From contig NZ_CP011008.1 in NCBI RefSeq assembly GCF_001578185.1, forward strand, positions 30,001 to 88,000: a stretch of DNA of 58,000 nt, given 5' to 3'. The notes under the pieces were generated by a model, which had not been told where the DNA came from, did not search any database, and worked only from the letters and a program-made list of their open reading frames with translations. The translations under genes were made by a program, and so were the position numbers. Origin of the DNA: Peribacillus simplex. Lineage in GTDB: Bacteria > Bacillota > Bacilli > Bacillales > DSM-1321. Below are positions 23,748 to 33,659 of this stretch, piece after piece (position 1 is the first letter of the stretch; each line of letters begins with the position of its first letter).

Positions 23748-25121
23748 ATGAGTAATCGCTATGCAATAATATTGGCCGCTGGGCAAGGTACTAGGATGAA
23801 ATCTAAGCTTTATAAGGTTTTACACCCTGTTTGCGGAAAACCAATGGTACAACATGTCATCGATCAAGTCAATCAACTTCAAATAGAAGATATTGTAACA
23901 GTTATCGGCCATGGAGCTGAAAAAGTTCAAGAACAACTTGGTGATTCATGCGAGTATGCCTTACAAGGTCAGCAATTAGGTACGGCACATGCTGTAATGC
24001 AAGCGGAAAGCGTTTTATCCGATAAAAGTGGAACGACCCTTGTTATTTGCGGTGATACGCCTTTGATCAAAGCAGAAACGATGAAAGAGCTTATAGCATT
24101 GCATGAGCAGAGTCAGGCGAAAGCAACAATCTTAACAGCATATGCAGATAACCCTGCTGGCTATGGAAGGGTCCTTCGCGGTGGAGGCGGACTTGTAGAA
24201 AAAATCGTCGAGCATAAGGATGCCACTGATGAAGAAAAATATGTTAAGGAAATAAATACCGGAACATATTGCTTCGATAACCAAGCATTATTTAGCGCGC
24301 TGAAAAAAGTTTCAAATGAAAATGTCCAGGGAGAATATTACTTACCGGATGTTATTGAAATTTTAAAACAAGAAGGCGAAGTGGTGACGGCCTTCCAATC
24401 AAGTGACTTCGAGGAGACATTAGGTGTAAATGACCGAGTGGCTTTATCGCAGGCTGAGCAAATTTTACGGAAACGCATCAATGAATCGCATATGAGGAAT
24501 GGCGTAACAATCATCGATCCTCTTACTACGTTCATTGAAGCGGATGTGCAGATCGGACAGGATACGGTCATTAACCCTGGGTCATGCATAAAAGGAAATA
24601 GTATTATCGGGCAGGATTGTTTGATTGGCCCGAATACAGAAATCAAAAATTGTGAAATTGGTGATGGAACGGAAATCCTCCAATCGGTTGTACACGAAAG
24701 CAGTATTGGAAGTTCTGTTAAAATCGGTCCTTTTGCACATGTTAGACCTCAATCAGAGATTCAGGATTCCGTTAAAATCGGTAATTTTGTAGAAATTAAA
24801 AAGACCGTTTTTGGCAAAGGAAGCAAGGCCTCCCATTTGAGTTATATTGGCGATGCAGAGGTTGGGGAGAATGTTAATATAGGCTGCGGATCTATTACCG
24901 TGAATTATGACGGGGAAAATAAACATTTGACGAAGATTGAAGACAATGTCTTCATAGGCTGCAATTCTAATCTTGTTGCACCTGTGACGATAGGAGAAGG
25001 AGCATATGTAGCTGCAGGGTCAACCATCACTCAAGATGTACCGCAGGAAGCTCTATCCGTTGCTCGGGCTCGTCAAGTTAATAAAGAAGATTATGTCAAG
25101 AAATTGAAATTTAATAAATAA
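23748..25121 (+). CDS. glmU: Bifunctional GlcNAc-1-P uridyltransferase / GlcN-1-P acetyltransferase
   Basis: GlmU makes UDP-GlcNAc, the precursor of peptidoglycan and teichoic acid linkage units. The 457-residue protein has an N-terminal nucleotidyltransferase domain with [11 protein letters not shown] and [10 protein letters not shown], and a C-terminal left-handed beta helix built of hexapeptide repeats from about residue 250, containing the acetyl-CoA region around [18 protein letters not shown] precedes the ATG. It is followed by prs after 15 bases; glmU-prs is a conserved Bacillus pair. Confidence 0.97.
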   Translation: MSNRYAIILAAGQGTRMKSKLYKVLHPVCGKPMVQHVIDQVNQLQIEDIVTVIGHGAEKVQEQLGDSCEYALQGQQLGTAHAVMQAESVLSDKSGTTLVICGDTPLIKAETMKELIALHEQSQAKATILTAYADNPAGYGRVLRGGGGLVEKIVEHKDATDEEKYVKEINTGTYCFDNQALFSALKKVSNENVQGEYYLPDVIEILKQEGEVVTAFQSSDFEETLGVNDRVALSQAEQILRKRINESHMRNGVTIIDPLTTFIEADVQIGQDTVINPGSCIKGNSIIGQDCLIGPNTEIKNCEIGDGTEILQSVVHESSIGSSVKIGPFAHVRPQSEIQDSVKIGNFVEIKKTVFGKGSKASHLSYIGDAEVGENVNIGCGSITVNYDGENKHLTKIEDNVFIGCNSNLVAPVTIGEGAYVAAGSTITQDVPQEALSVARARQVNKEDYVKKLKFNK

Positions 25122-25136
25122 CCGACGGAGGTCAAC

Positions 25137-26090
25137 ATGTCAAATCAGTATTTAGATCCTAATTTAAAAGTATTCTCTTTAAATTCAAACTTCGATTTAG
25201 CTCAAGAAATTGCTGCTGCAATCGGTGTTGAGCTTGGAAAATGTAGCGTAACAAGTTTCAGTGACGGTGAAGTTCAGATTAATATTGAAGAAAGTATTCG
25301 TGGCTGTGACGTTTACGTAATCCAATCAACAAGTCAACCAGTCAATGAAAATTTAATGGAACTTTTAATTATGATCGATGCTCTTAAACGTGCTTCAGCT
25401 AAAACGATCAATATCGTAATGCCATATTACGGTTATGCCCGACAAGATCGTAAAGCGCGTGCGCGTGAACCAATTACAGCTAAACTAGTTGCTAATCTTT
25501 TAGAGACAGCTGGTGCCCACCGTGTAATTACATTAGATCTTCACGCGCCACAAATTCAAGGTTTCTTCGATATTCTGATTGATCACCTTGTAGCTGTTCC
25601 GATCTTAGCGGATTTCTTCAAAGAAAAAGATTTAAGTGATATCGTCATCGTTTCTCCTGATCATGGTGGTGTAACACGTGCACGTAAAATGGCAGATCGC
25701 CTAAAAGCACCGATTGCCATTATCGATAAGCGCCGCCCAAGACCGAACGTGGCTGAAGTCATGAACATCATAGGTAATATTGAAGGGAAGACAGCTATCC
25801 TGATTGATGACATCATCGATACTGCAGGTACTATTACACTAGCGGCCAATGCACTTGTAGAGAATGGTGCTAAAGCAGTTTATGCTTGTTGTACACACCC
25901 GGTCCTTTCAGGTCCTGCCATCGAAAGGATTCAAAATTCAACAATCAAGGAATTGGTCGTAACTAACTCGATTGCCCTATCCGAAGATAAGAAAATCGAT
26001 AAAATTGTGGGACTTTCTGTAGCACCGTTGATTGCAGAGGCAATTATTCGTGTCCATGAGGAACAATCAGTCAGCACATTATTCGATTGA
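25137..26090 (+). CDS. prs: Ribose-phosphate pyrophosphokinase
   Basis: Prs makes PRPP from ribose 5-phosphate and ATP, feeding purine, pyrimidine, histidine and tryptophan synthesis. The 317-residue protein has the catalytic [11 protein letters not shown] segment, [12 protein letters not shown] and the ribose-phosphate loop [17 protein letters not shown] precedes the ATG. It ends the glmU-prs operon and is followed by a strong terminator. Codon use looks like that of a highly expressed gene. In this genome the PRPP-responsive PurR is encoded just upstream of spoVG. Confidence 0.98.
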   Translation: MSNQYLDPNLKVFSLNSNFDLAQEIAAAIGVELGKCSVTSFSDGEVQINIEESIRGCDVYVIQSTSQPVNENLMELLIMIDALKRASAKTINIVMPYYGYARQDRKARAREPITAKLVANLLETAGAHRVITLDLHAPQIQGFFDILIDHLVAVPILADFFKEKDLSDIVIVSPDHGGVTRARKMADRLKAPIAIIDKRRPRPNVAEVMNIIGNIEGKTAILIDDIIDTAGTITLAANALVENGAKAVYACCTHPVLSGPAIERIQNSTIKELVVTNSIALSEDKKIDKIVGLSVAPLIAEAIIRVHEEQSVSTLFD

Positions 26091-26102
26091 TAACAATAAA
26101 GT

Positions 26103-26142
26103 AACCAAAACACGGCGGGCCTATGGGCTCGTCGTGTTTTGG
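26103..26142 (+). terminator. Terminator after prs
   Basis: A stem of about 17 bp, CCAAAACACGGCGGGCC pairing with GGGCTCGTCGTGTTTTGG, with a three-base loop. The T run is part of the 3' arm. Confidence 0.8.
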
Positions 26143-26218
26143 TTCAAACCATTCTTTCGAAAATAATTAATTCATAGTTGAGTAGGTCATACAACTGAAC
26201 GCCGACCGGACTACCGAA

Positions 26219-26290
26219 GGCCCCTTTTCAATTACCATTGAACATTAGGCGTTTTTTGCCCTACTGTCATATTGGTGAAGAAAAGGAGCC
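26219..26290. repeat. 72-nt imperfect inverted repeat of unknown nature
   Basis: GGCCCCTTTTC at 26219-26229 pairs with GAAAAGGAGCC at 26280-26290 (one mismatch). The pairing continues inward as TTACCA/TGGTGA, ACA/TGT and TAGG/CCTA, around a T-rich loop. TTTTATTTTA follows. It lies between the prs terminator and the broken ssuA-like gene. It may be an old leader or terminator, or a small mobile hairpin element. I do not recognise it. Confidence 0.6.
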
Positions 26291-26321
26291 TTTTATTTTA
26301 GATAAATAGTTCAAGAAGGGT

Positions 26322-27060
26322 GTGAATGAAATGTGTGGCGAGCATCCTCATGCTGATATTAAGTGGATATGCGGGGGGAAAAAACAGTTCCAAAAAACGA
26401 AAGGGTCGGATAATGCCATTCGAATCGGTTATCATAAATTCGGGTCGTTAATCTTTAAAAATCAACAGGGGAACTGGAAGCGCATTTAAAACATATGGGA
26501 TATACCGTCGATTGGACTCCAGCAGGACCCCGGCTACTTGAAACCTTGAATGTCCAGCCTGATTTTGGGCTTACAGGGGAGGCGCCACCGATATTTGGAC
26601 AGGCAGCCAAAGCTTCACTTGTCTATATGGCTAAACAGCCAGCAAACCCTTCAGGAGAGGCTATCGTCGTGCAAAAGAATCACCCATTAAAAATATGAAA
26701 GATTAAGGGGAAGAAGGTTGGTTTAAATAAAGGCTTTGATGTTCGTCAAAAGCTTTGGAGGAAACTGCTCTCACCTCTGGGAATGCTTTGACGAGGATTG
26801 GCATCTAAAGCTGATTGAAGAACGATAGAGGAAAAAGGACTACTTGACTGCCTCGCTTGTTACAAATGCTGCAGAAGCCGTACTGCTTTTAAGACCTAGT
26901 CCTATTAATCGGAAAAGGGGTCATGAATAAGGAAATCAATCTGCCGAGACCACGGCAAAGGACAATATTCAAAAGGAGCTGCCCAAATACTTAACAGAGT
27001 CATGCAAGTTAGGGGTGAAATGGAAAACAAAGCGATTCACGCTTAAACCAAAAAAAAAGA
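26322..27060 (+). pseudogene. Decayed aliphatic sulfonate ABC transporter binding protein (ssuA-like)
   Basis: SsuA proteins capture alkanesulfonates for import as a sulfur source. Here only pieces remain. The first frame (ATG 26331, stop 26487-26489) contains AIRIGYHKFGSL, the typical start of the mature domain. A frameshift near 26470 leads to a second frame with GYTVDW, AGPRLLETLNV, FGLTGEAPPIFGQAA and PSGEAIVVQKNHPLK, all typical of SsuA. A TGA at 26696 follows, then GKKVGLNKGFDV in the same frame, then further stops. The C-terminal half is largely unreadable. No permease or ATPase gene accompanies it. At least one frameshift and several stops make it non-functional. Confidence 0.7.
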
Positions 27061-27141
27061 ATGAAAAAGTTTTTTGCAGGAAATTCCTTTGTTTACCATA
27101 TGTTTATACTGTTATTGTAGCCTTCAGTTTCTATCTTTCAT

Positions 27142-27167
27142 GTTTAATGCCTCGCCATTTAGGGAAA
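27142..27167 (+). promoter_or_regulatory. Sigma-B promoter of ctc
   Basis: GTTTAA, 14 bases, then GGGAAA: a full match to the sigma-B pattern (GTTTAA, N12-14, GGGWAW). B. subtilis ctc is a classic sigma-B reporter gene. Confidence 0.85.
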
Positions 27168-27217
27168 TGTTAAATATAGAGAAACTTGTAATTTATAATT
27201 AGGAAGGCGGAGGATGT

Positions 27218-27856
27218 ATGAGTAATTTATTAGCTGCAAAGGAACGTACGGATTTAAAACAGTCCAATTTAAGGAATTTGAGGGAAAGCGGCGAAATCCC
27301 TGCGATAGTATATGGCAATCAAAATGACAGTACAGCCATTTCGGTCAATAATATTGAACTTCAAAAGACAATAAAGGAAATAGGCCGTAATGGTATCATT
27401 TCTTTGGACTTGGAAGGAACGAGTTATAAAGTCATGCTCTCTGACTATCAAAAGGATCCTATAAAGAACTTCATTTATCATGCAGACTTTTTAATTGTAG
27501 ATATGTCCGCTCAATTACAGGCACAAGTTCGCATTAACCTTGTCGGTGTTTGTAAAGGCGTTAAAGACGGTGGTGTCCTTCAGCAGTCTCTTCATGAAGT
27601 GACGGTGACGGCTAAACCTAATGACATTCCTGAATCCATCGACGTTGACGTTACCGAACTACAAGTAGGGGATACAATCTACATATCTGATATCGAAACG
27701 AATCAGCAAGTTACTATCGACAATGATGGTGAAGAAGTTGTTGCATCTGTTTTGGCTCCTCGTCAGGAAGAGGAAATAGGTACAGGTGAACAGCAAGATG
27801 GAGGTATCCCTGAAAATGCAGAGGGCAGGGAGACAAAAGCTTCACCAGAGTCATGA
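27218..27856 (+). CDS. ctc: General stress protein Ctc, ribosomal protein L25/TL5
   Basis: Ctc binds 5S rRNA as a bL25-type ribosomal protein and is induced by stress. The 212 residues comprise the N-terminal L25 domain (about 1-90, with LRESGEIPAIVYG) and the C-terminal TL5 beta domain (about 95-180, with GVCKGVKDGGVLQQSLHEV), followed by a low-complexity acidic tail. AGGCGGAGG precedes the ATG. A full sigma-B promoter lies upstream. It follows the decayed ssuA-like remnant instead of lying directly after prs. Confidence 0.95.
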   Translation: MSNLLAAKERTDLKQSNLRNLRESGEIPAIVYGNQNDSTAISVNNIELQKTIKEIGRNGIISLDLEGTSYKVMLSDYQKDPIKNFIYHADFLIVDMSAQLQAQVRINLVGVCKGVKDGGVLQQSLHEVTVTAKPNDIPESIDVDVTELQVGDTIYISDIETNQQVTIDNDGEEVVASVLAPRQEEEIGTGEQQDGGIPENAEGRETKASPES

Positions 27857-27890
27857 TGCCGGGATTAAACAAGTGAATCATGATATAATA

Positions 27891-27919
27891 GGCGTAGCTC
27901 TTAATGAGTTACGTCTTTT
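27891..27919 (+). terminator. Terminator after ctc
   Basis: A ten-base stem GGCGTAGCTC/GAGTTACGTC with a five-base loop is followed by TTTTC. The 200 bases from here to pth show no gene. Confidence 0.7.
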
Positions 27920-28117
27920 CAATCTCTGGATGCGTTTATTCAAACTGTGCCATTTTTAGGGATTGATTCCTTTAATTAGGGTTTATTTCTAATTAGTTCT
28001 CCGGTCGCTTGCAGTCCAGCTTGAAATTAGGGTACTATTTTTCTAAGGTCAATGATCTTGGAAAAAACTTCGTCCCAACGTAACTCCCTAAATAACCGTA
28101 ATGACGGAGTGTGAATC

Positions 28118-28678
28118 ATGAAAATTATTGTAGGGTTAGGGAACCCAGGTAAACAATACGAAAAAACCCGGCATAACGTCGGATTTGAAGTAATAGATGA
28201 GTTATCCAGAAAATGGTCGATCCCACTTGACCAAGCAAAACATAAGGGGATCTATGGTGTGGGAATGGTAAAGGGAGAGAAAGTTTTATTGCTTAAACCC
28301 TTAACCTACATGAATTTATCAGGAGAATCCATTTCGGCAGTCATGCATTTCTTTAAGGTGGATATCGCGGATGTAGTCATTATATATGATGACCTTGATT
28401 TGCCTCCAGGGAAGCTTCGCCTTCGTCAAAAAGGAAGTGCAGGCGGTCATAATGGGATAAAATCTTCAATTGCCCATTTGGGTACCCAAGAATTCAATCG
28501 AATCAGAATAGGCATTGGCCGCCCGATAGGCCGTATTCCAGTACCTGATTATGTATTAGGGCGTTTTACTCCTGAGGAATGGGATCATGTAGGGGCAACA
28601 ATCGAAAAAAGCGCAGCTTCTTGTGAAGCCTGGATGGAAAAACCATTTATACAGGTCATGAACGAATATAACCAATAG
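28118..28678 (+). CDS. pth: Peptidyl-tRNA hydrolase (SpoVC)
   Basis: Pth releases tRNA from peptidyl-tRNA dropped by ribosomes; the B. subtilis spoVC allele is essential and was found through a sporulation defect. The 186-residue protein shows [20 protein letters not shown] with the catalytic His and Asn, [19 protein letters not shown] and [14 protein letters not shown] precedes the ATG. It lies between ctc and fin, as in B. subtilis. No truncation is seen. Confidence 0.97.
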   Translation: MKIIVGLGNPGKQYEKTRHNVGFEVIDELSRKWSIPLDQAKHKGIYGVGMVKGEKVLLLKPLTYMNLSGESISAVMHFFKVDIADVVIIYDDLDLPPGKLRLRQKGSAGGHNGIKSSIAHLGTQEFNRIRIGIGRPIGRIPVPDYVLGRFTPEEWDHVGATIEKSAASCEAWMEKPFIQVMNEYNQ

Positions 28679-28722
28679 GCAAAGAGTAGATATAAGTAAA
28701 GAATAATTCTTCCTGTTTCGCT

Positions 28723-28753
28723 GAATAAATCCCCTCTACTTTTGTACATACTA
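28723..28753 (+). promoter_or_regulatory. Possible forespore (sigma-G type) promoter of fin
   Basis: CATACTA at 28747-28753 is an ideal sigma-G -10. GAATA, a good -35, lies 19 bases upstream, one or two more than usual. B. subtilis fin is transcribed by sigma-F and sigma-G. Confidence 0.5.
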
Positions 28754-28782
28754 ACACTATTACTTAAATAGGGGGTTACGAA

Positions 28783-29013
28783 ATGGCTCTCCATTATCGA
28801 TGCCGACATTGCGGAACTAAACTGGGCTCAATCGAGGCACACTCACTGAGTACGGAGCAGTTAGGTTTTAATCAACTTACCGATGAAGAGCGACAAGAGA
28901 TGATCGTTTATGATTCTGAAGGGGATATGCATGTAAGGGCGATATGTGAAGATTGTCATGAATCGCTGCAGAGAAACCCTGAATTATATGAAAACGATTA
29001 TATTATTCATTAG
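28783..29013 (+). CDS. fin: Anti-sigma-F factor Fin
   Basis: Fin (YabK) binds RNA polymerase and helps the forespore change from sigma-F to sigma-G. The 76-residue product equals the B. subtilis length. It has two Cys pairs, CRHC and CEDC, likely zinc ligands, and the conserved [15 protein letters not shown] between them. AGGGGGTTACG precedes the ATG. It stands alone between pth and mfd with its own terminator. Together with csfB it gives the window two anti-sigma factors acting in the forespore. Confidence 0.94.
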   Translation: MALHYRCRHCGTKLGSIEAHSLSTEQLGFNQLTDEERQEMIVYDSEGDMHVRAICEDCHESLQRNPELYENDYIIH

Positions 29014-29022
29014 CGGAAGAGG

Positions 29023-29049
29023 GCTTTGGACAAAATCCAAAGCATTTTT
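29023..29049 (+). terminator. Terminator after fin
   Basis: An eight-base perfect stem GCTTTGGA/TCCAAAGC with a five-base loop is followed by ATTTTT. Confidence 0.85.
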
Positions 29050-29182
29050 CCGTTTGTCTGGTTTACAAGGGCATATAAAATGAGAAATTACCGTTAATAA
29101 AGAGGACGCTTGGTTTTAATGGCCAAGTTTAAATACAAGAGTTTCAAATGGTTTTCGCACGTTATAGAGGGGGGGAAAGAAA

Positions 29183-32100
29183 ATGAATGGATTGCAAAAC
29201 TTGTTCTCCAAACAAGATGATGTTCATTCGTTAATAGCCGGCATTGATGAAGGGCTTAAGGAACAAATCGTCTCTGGTCTGACAGGTTCCTCGAGATCAC
29301 TTTTGCTGGCTTCCGTATATGAAAAGACGAATAGGCCGATTTTATTGGTTACCCATAATTTATTGCAAGCACAAAAATTCCATGAAGACTTATCCAGTTT
29401 CATTCCCGAGGAAGAATTATATATATATCCAGCCAATGAATTGATTGCGGCTGATTTGAGTGTGGCCAGTCCGGAATTAAGGGCCCAACGTATAGAGGCA
29501 TTGAATTTTTGGGCGGAGGGGAAGAAAGGGATTGTCATTGCGCCGATTCCCGGGGTCCGTCGTGTGCTTCCTTCAAAGGATATTTGGAAGAGGCATCAGC
29601 TTACGTTCAATTTAGGGGAAGACATCGGGCTCGAACCAACGCTTAATAAATTCATTGCTATGGGGTATAACCGGTCTGAAATGGTTGCTTCTCCAGGTGA
29701 ATTCAGTATCCGGGGCGGTATAATCGATATTTATCCGATCACGGAACCTAATCCAATACGAATTGAATTATTCGATACCGAAATAGATTCAATAAGGACC
29801 TTTTCAAGCGAAGATCAGCGATCCATCGAGAAACTCAAGAAAGTGACGATCGGTCCCGTCAGTGAGGCTTTACTAGAGACAGAGCACATCGAAAGAATCA
29901 TAACAAGGCTTGAGAGCGGATTAAGTAAAAGCTTGAAGAAGCTTAAAGATGAGAAAACCAAGGAACAACTGGTTCAAACGATCAGCTATGAACTTGAGCA
30001 GCTGAAAATGGGGAATAAACCAGACCAAATCTTTAAATACTTAAGTTTAGCTTATGAAGATCCAGCTAGTTTAATAGATTATTTACCTGTAAATGGTTTG
30101 GTTTTCTTAGATGAAATCAGTCGAATCCAGGAAATCAATGATTCTTTGGAAAAGGAAGAGGCTGGTTGGTACACTGACCTTTTAAGTCAGGGACAGATTA
30201 TCCATGACATAAAGTTGGCTCATCCCATGCAGGAATTAATAATGAAATCCAGCAGGCCGTTTGTATACCTTTCATTATTTTTACGGCATGTACCGCATAC
30301 GAATCCTCAGAATATCCTGAATTTTGCCAGTAAACAAATGCAAAATTTCCACGGCCAGATGAATGTGTTCAAAGCTGAACTGGAACGGTGGAAAAAAGGG
30401 AAATTTACAGTCGTCATACTTGGACAGGATGATGAACGGGTAAAAAAACTGCATTCGGTTTTAGCCGATTATGATATAGAGGCCGCAGAACTGTTTGATG
30501 CGAACAGCATTCTTCCAGGTAAAGTACAGATTTTACGCGGCAGTTTAAATAGCGGCTTTGAATTACCCATGCAGAAATTCTGTATCATTACGGAAACGGA
30601 ATTGTTTAATAAGAAATCAAAGAAATCGACACGGAGACAGAAACTATCGAATGCGGAGCGAATCAAGAGTTATTCCGAACTTAAGATCGGTGACTATGTC
30701 GTTCATGTTAACCATGGTATCGGGAAATATTTAGGGATTGAAACCCTTACGATAAATGGGGTCCATAAAGATTACCTGAATATTCGTTATCAAGCGGATG
30801 ACAAATTGTATGTTCCTGTTGACCAAATTGATCTTGTCCAAAAATATGTCGGTTCAGAAGGGAAAGAACCGAAGCTTTATAAGCTAGGCGGAACGGAATG
30901 GAAACGTGTCAAAAGCAAGGTTCAATCATCAGTTGAAAACATTGCTGATGATTTAATCAAGTTATATGCAGAAAGGGAAGCGGCAAAGGGCTATGCTTTT
31001 TCACCTGATGGTGATATGCAGAGAGAGTTCGAAACTTCATTTGCTTATAATGAAACGGAAGATCAATTACGTTCTATAGTCGAAATCAAAAAGGATATGG
31101 AACGGGAACGGCCGATGGATCGTTTATTATGCGGCGATGTCGGATATGGGAAGACAGAGGTGGCCATCCGTGCCGCTTTTAAAGCCATTATGGATGGCAA
31201 GCAAGTTGCATTTCTTGTTCCGACCACAATCCTCGCCCAGCAGCATTATGAAACATTAAGGGAGCGTTTTCAGGATTATCCCATTTCGATTGGTCTTATG
31301 AGCCGTTTCCGGAGTAAAAAACAGCAAACGGAGACGATTAAAGGATTGAAGGCCGGCACGGTGGATATTGTGGTAGGCACGCATAGGATTTTATCCAAAG
31401 ATATCGTGTACCGCGATTTGGGATTGCTTATCATAGATGAAGAACAGCGCTTTGGCGTTACACATAAGGAGAAGATCAAACGGTTAAAAACAAATGTGGA
31501 TGTACTGACTTTGACTGCGACGCCGATTCCAAGGACCCTTCATATGTCCATGTTGGGCGTGAGGGACTTGTCCGTTATCGAAACACCTCCTGAGAATCGC
31601 TTCCCGATTCAAACCTATGTGATGGAGTATAATGGCTCGTTGGTAACGGAAGCGATAGAACGGGAATTGGCCAGGGATGGCCAGGTTTATTTCCTATACA
31701 ATCGGGTAGAGGATATAGCAAGAAAAGCAGAAGAAATTTCCATGTTAGTACCAGATGCCCGTGTGACATTTGCTCATGGGCAAATGTCAGAGCAAGAGCT
31801 GGAAGCCGTCATGTTTGGCTTTTTAGAGGGTGAATATGATGTTTTGGTAAGTACAACCATTATTGAGACAGGTGTCGATATCCCGAATGTAAATACACTA
31901 ATAGTGAATGAAGCAGATAGAATGGGACTTTCACAGCTCTATCAGCTACGTGGCCGTGTAGGGCGATCCAATCGGGTGGCATATGCATTCTTTACTTATA
32001 GGAAAGATAAAGTATTGACGGAAGTCGCAGAAAAACGTCTCCAATCCATTAAGGAATTTACAGAATTGGGTTCAGGGTTCAAAATTGCGATGCGTGATTT

Positions 32101-32719
32101 ATCCATCAGGGGAGCTGGAAATATTCTAGGGGCTCAACAACACGGCTTCATCGATTCGGTTGGTTTTGATTTGTACTCACAAATGTTGAAAGAAGCGGTG
32201 GATGCAAAACGTAATGATCAACCAGTCGAAGAAAAGAACACCCTTGAAATTGACGTTGAAGTGGATGCATATATACCTGATGCCTACATAATGGATGGAC
32301 ATCAGAAAATAGAAATGTATAAAAGGTTCAGGGGCATTACCTCACTTGAAGAAGTGGAAGAATTACAAGATGAAATGCTCGATCGTTTCGGAGAGTATCC
32401 CGAAGAAGTCGCCTATTTATTCATGATTGCCGAGATGAAGGTATATGCTGAAAAAGCTGGAATTGAAAGCATTAAACAATTGAAGCAGGAAATCAGCATT
32501 CTTATTAGGGAAAAGGTAAGCAGCGATGTGGATGGACAAAAGGTGTTTGAGCTGGGATCGAAGTATGGCCGTATGGTTGGCTTTGGCATGGACGGCAATC
32601 GAATGAAGCTGGTCCTGCACATAAAAGGCGTAGAACAAAGCAAATGGCTTAATATTTTATTTGAGATGGCCAAGGGCTTACAGCATGTAAAAAAAGAGAC
32701 TCAAGCCACAAAGAACTAA
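29183..32719 (+). CDS. mfd: Transcription-repair coupling factor Mfd
   Basis: Mfd pushes stalled RNA polymerase off DNA lesions and recruits UvrA. The 1178-residue protein has the UvrB-like N-terminal module (about 1-350), the RNA-polymerase-interacting CarD-like domain (about 495-570, YVVHVNHGIGKYLGIE), a RecG-type helicase with Walker A GDVGYGKT at 651-658 and DEEQ at 752-755, SATPIPRT-like TATPIPRTLHMS, QLRGRVGRS, and the TRCF C-terminal domain. The TRG motif follows as AGNILGAQQHGF. A strong GAGGGGGGGAAAG site precedes the ATG. It is full length. Confidence 0.98.
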   Translation: MNGLQNLFSKQDDVHSLIAGIDEGLKEQIVSGLTGSSRSLLLASVYEKTNRPILLVTHNLLQAQKFHEDLSSFIPEEELYIYPANELIAADLSVASPELRAQRIEALNFWAEGKKGIVIAPIPGVRRVLPSKDIWKRHQLTFNLGEDIGLEPTLNKFIAMGYNRSEMVASPGEFSIRGGIIDIYPITEPNPIRIELFDTEIDSIRTFSSEDQRSIEKLKKVTIGPVSEALLETEHIERIITRLESGLSKSLKKLKDEKTKEQLVQTISYELEQLKMGNKPDQIFKYLSLAYEDPASLIDYLPVNGLVFLDEISRIQEINDSLEKEEAGWYTDLLSQGQIIHDIKLAHPMQELIMKSSRPFVYLSLFLRHVPHTNPQNILNFASKQMQNFHGQMNVFKAELERWKKGKFTVVILGQDDERVKKLHSVLADYDIEAAELFDANSILPGKVQILRGSLNSGFELPMQKFCIITETELFNKKSKKSTRRQKLSNAERIKSYSELKIGDYVVHVNHGIGKYLGIETLTINGVHKDYLNIRYQADDKLYVPVDQIDLVQKYVGSEGKEPKLYKLGGTEWKRVKSKVQSSVENIADDLIKLYAEREAAKGYAFSPDGDMQREFETSFAYNETEDQLRSIVEIKKDMERERPMDRLLCGDVGYGKTEVAIRAAFKAIMDGKQVAFLVPTTILAQQHYETLRERFQDYPISIGLMSRFRSKKQQTETIKGLKAGTVDIVVGTHRILSKDIVYRDLGLLIIDEEQRFGVTHKEKIKRLKTNVDVLTLTATPIPRTLHMSMLGVRDLSVIETPPENRFPIQTYVMEYNGSLVTEAIERELARDGQVYFLYNRVEDIARKAEEISMLVPDARVTFAHGQMSEQELEAVMFGFLEGEYDVLVSTTIIETGVDIPNVNTLIVNEADRMGLSQLYQLRGRVGRSNRVAYAFFTYRKDKVLTEVAEKRLQSIKEFTELGSGFKIAMRDLSIRGAGNILGAQQHGFIDSVGFDLYSQMLKEAVDAKRNDQPVEEKNTLEIDVEVDAYIPDAYIMDGHQKIEMYKRFRGITSLEEVEELQDEMLDRFGEYPEEVAYLFMIAEMKVYAEKAGIESIKQLKQEISILIREKVSSDVDGQKVFELGSKYGRMVGFGMDGNRMKLVLHIKGVEQSKWLNILFEMAKGLQHVKKETQATKN

Positions 32720-32803
32720 AAGTGAATGATTATCCTCTTGAAGAAATGTTTTTTAAGATACCATGGTAAAAGAGTGCAACGAAAAGAAAAATTTTTTCAA
32801 AGT

Positions 32804-32832
32804 GCATAGAACTTACCATTAGAAAAATACTA
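32804..32832 (+). promoter_or_regulatory. Sigma-G promoter of spoVT
   Basis: GCATA, 17 bases, then AATACTA; it matches sigma-G elements with one mismatch in the -10 (CATACTA). spoVT is sigma-G-dependent in B. subtilis. Confidence 0.65.
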
Positions 32833-32909
32833 AGTACAATAGCTGGTGATGATTTTGCTACAAAAAGAGGATTTATCAAATCAATTAGATGAAAGTGAGG
32901 CAACATTAG

Positions 32910-33446
32910 ATGAAAGCAACTGGTATCGTTCGCCGAATTGATGATTTAGGAAGAGTCGTCATCCCGAAAGAAATTCGAAGGACCCTCCGTATTCGTGAAG
33001 GGGATCCATTGGAAATCTTTGTAGACAGAGACGGAGAAGTCATCTTAAAGAAATATTCTCCTATTAGTGAATTAGGAGATTTTGCAAGAGAATATGCAGA
33101 AGCACTTTATGATAGCCTTGGAAACCCAGTTATGATTTGTGACAGGGATACTTACATTGCAGTGGCAGGTGGCTCCAAAAAAGAATACTTAAATAAAAGC
33201 GTTAGTGAACTAGTGGAAAAAATCATGGAAGAAAGAAATCCTGTTTTGGAATCTCCGAATGGACAAATTTCCTTCGTTGATTCAAATGACGAAGAGGTCC
33301 AATCATATACTGCAGCTCCGATCATTGCGAGTGGCGACCCGATTGGTGCCGTCTTGATTTTCTCTAAAGAAGGTACCATTGGAGAAGTGGAACAGAAATC
33401 GGTTGAAACCGCAGCAAGTTTTCTAGCTAGACAAATGGAACAGTAA
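32910..33446 (+). CDS. spoVT: Stage V sporulation regulator SpoVT
   Basis: SpoVT is a forespore transcription factor that adjusts sigma-G-dependent genes. The 178-residue protein has an AbrB-type swapped-hairpin DNA-binding domain (residues 1-50, MKATGIVRRIDDLGRVVIPK) and a C-terminal GAF-like domain (about 60-178, PVMICDRDTYIAVAGGSKKEY). GTGAGG lies before the ATG. It is monocistronic, with a sigma-G promoter and a strong terminator. It is paralogous to the window's abrB in its first 50 residues. Confidence 0.97.
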   Translation: MKATGIVRRIDDLGRVVIPKEIRRTLRIREGDPLEIFVDRDGEVILKKYSPISELGDFAREYAEALYDSLGNPVMICDRDTYIAVAGGSKKEYLNKSVSELVEKIMEERNPVLESPNGQISFVDSNDEEVQSYTAAPIIASGDPIGAVLIFSKEGTIGEVEQKSVETAASFLARQMEQ

Positions 33447-33478
33447 GTTTGGACATGCCATTATATTTTTAGATGTGG

Positions 33479-33504
33479 AAAGGGCAGCAATCGCTGCCCT
33501 TTTT
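33479..33504 (+). terminator. Terminator after spoVT
   Basis: A stem of about ten bases, AAAGGGCAGC/GCTGCCCTTT, with a four-base loop and a T run. Confidence 0.9.
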
Positions 33505-33614
33505 GCTCTTTATTAAACGGATTGGGGAGGACAATAAAAAGGAGGAGTATTTTCTCTAGATGGATATGGGAATTAATTTACAGTATGGTTACAAATGAAA
33601 ATTAACGACTTGAA

Positions 33615-33626
33615 TTATGCTATAAT
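33615..33626 (+). promoter_or_regulatory. Extended -10 promoter of the yabM operon
   Basis: TATGCTATAAT has a TGn extension and a perfect -10 hexamer at 33621-33626. The -35 region is poor. It lies about 35 bases before the yabM start codon. Confidence 0.45.
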
Positions 33627-33659
33627 AACTACCACATATGAGTGAAAAGGGGAAAAAGA

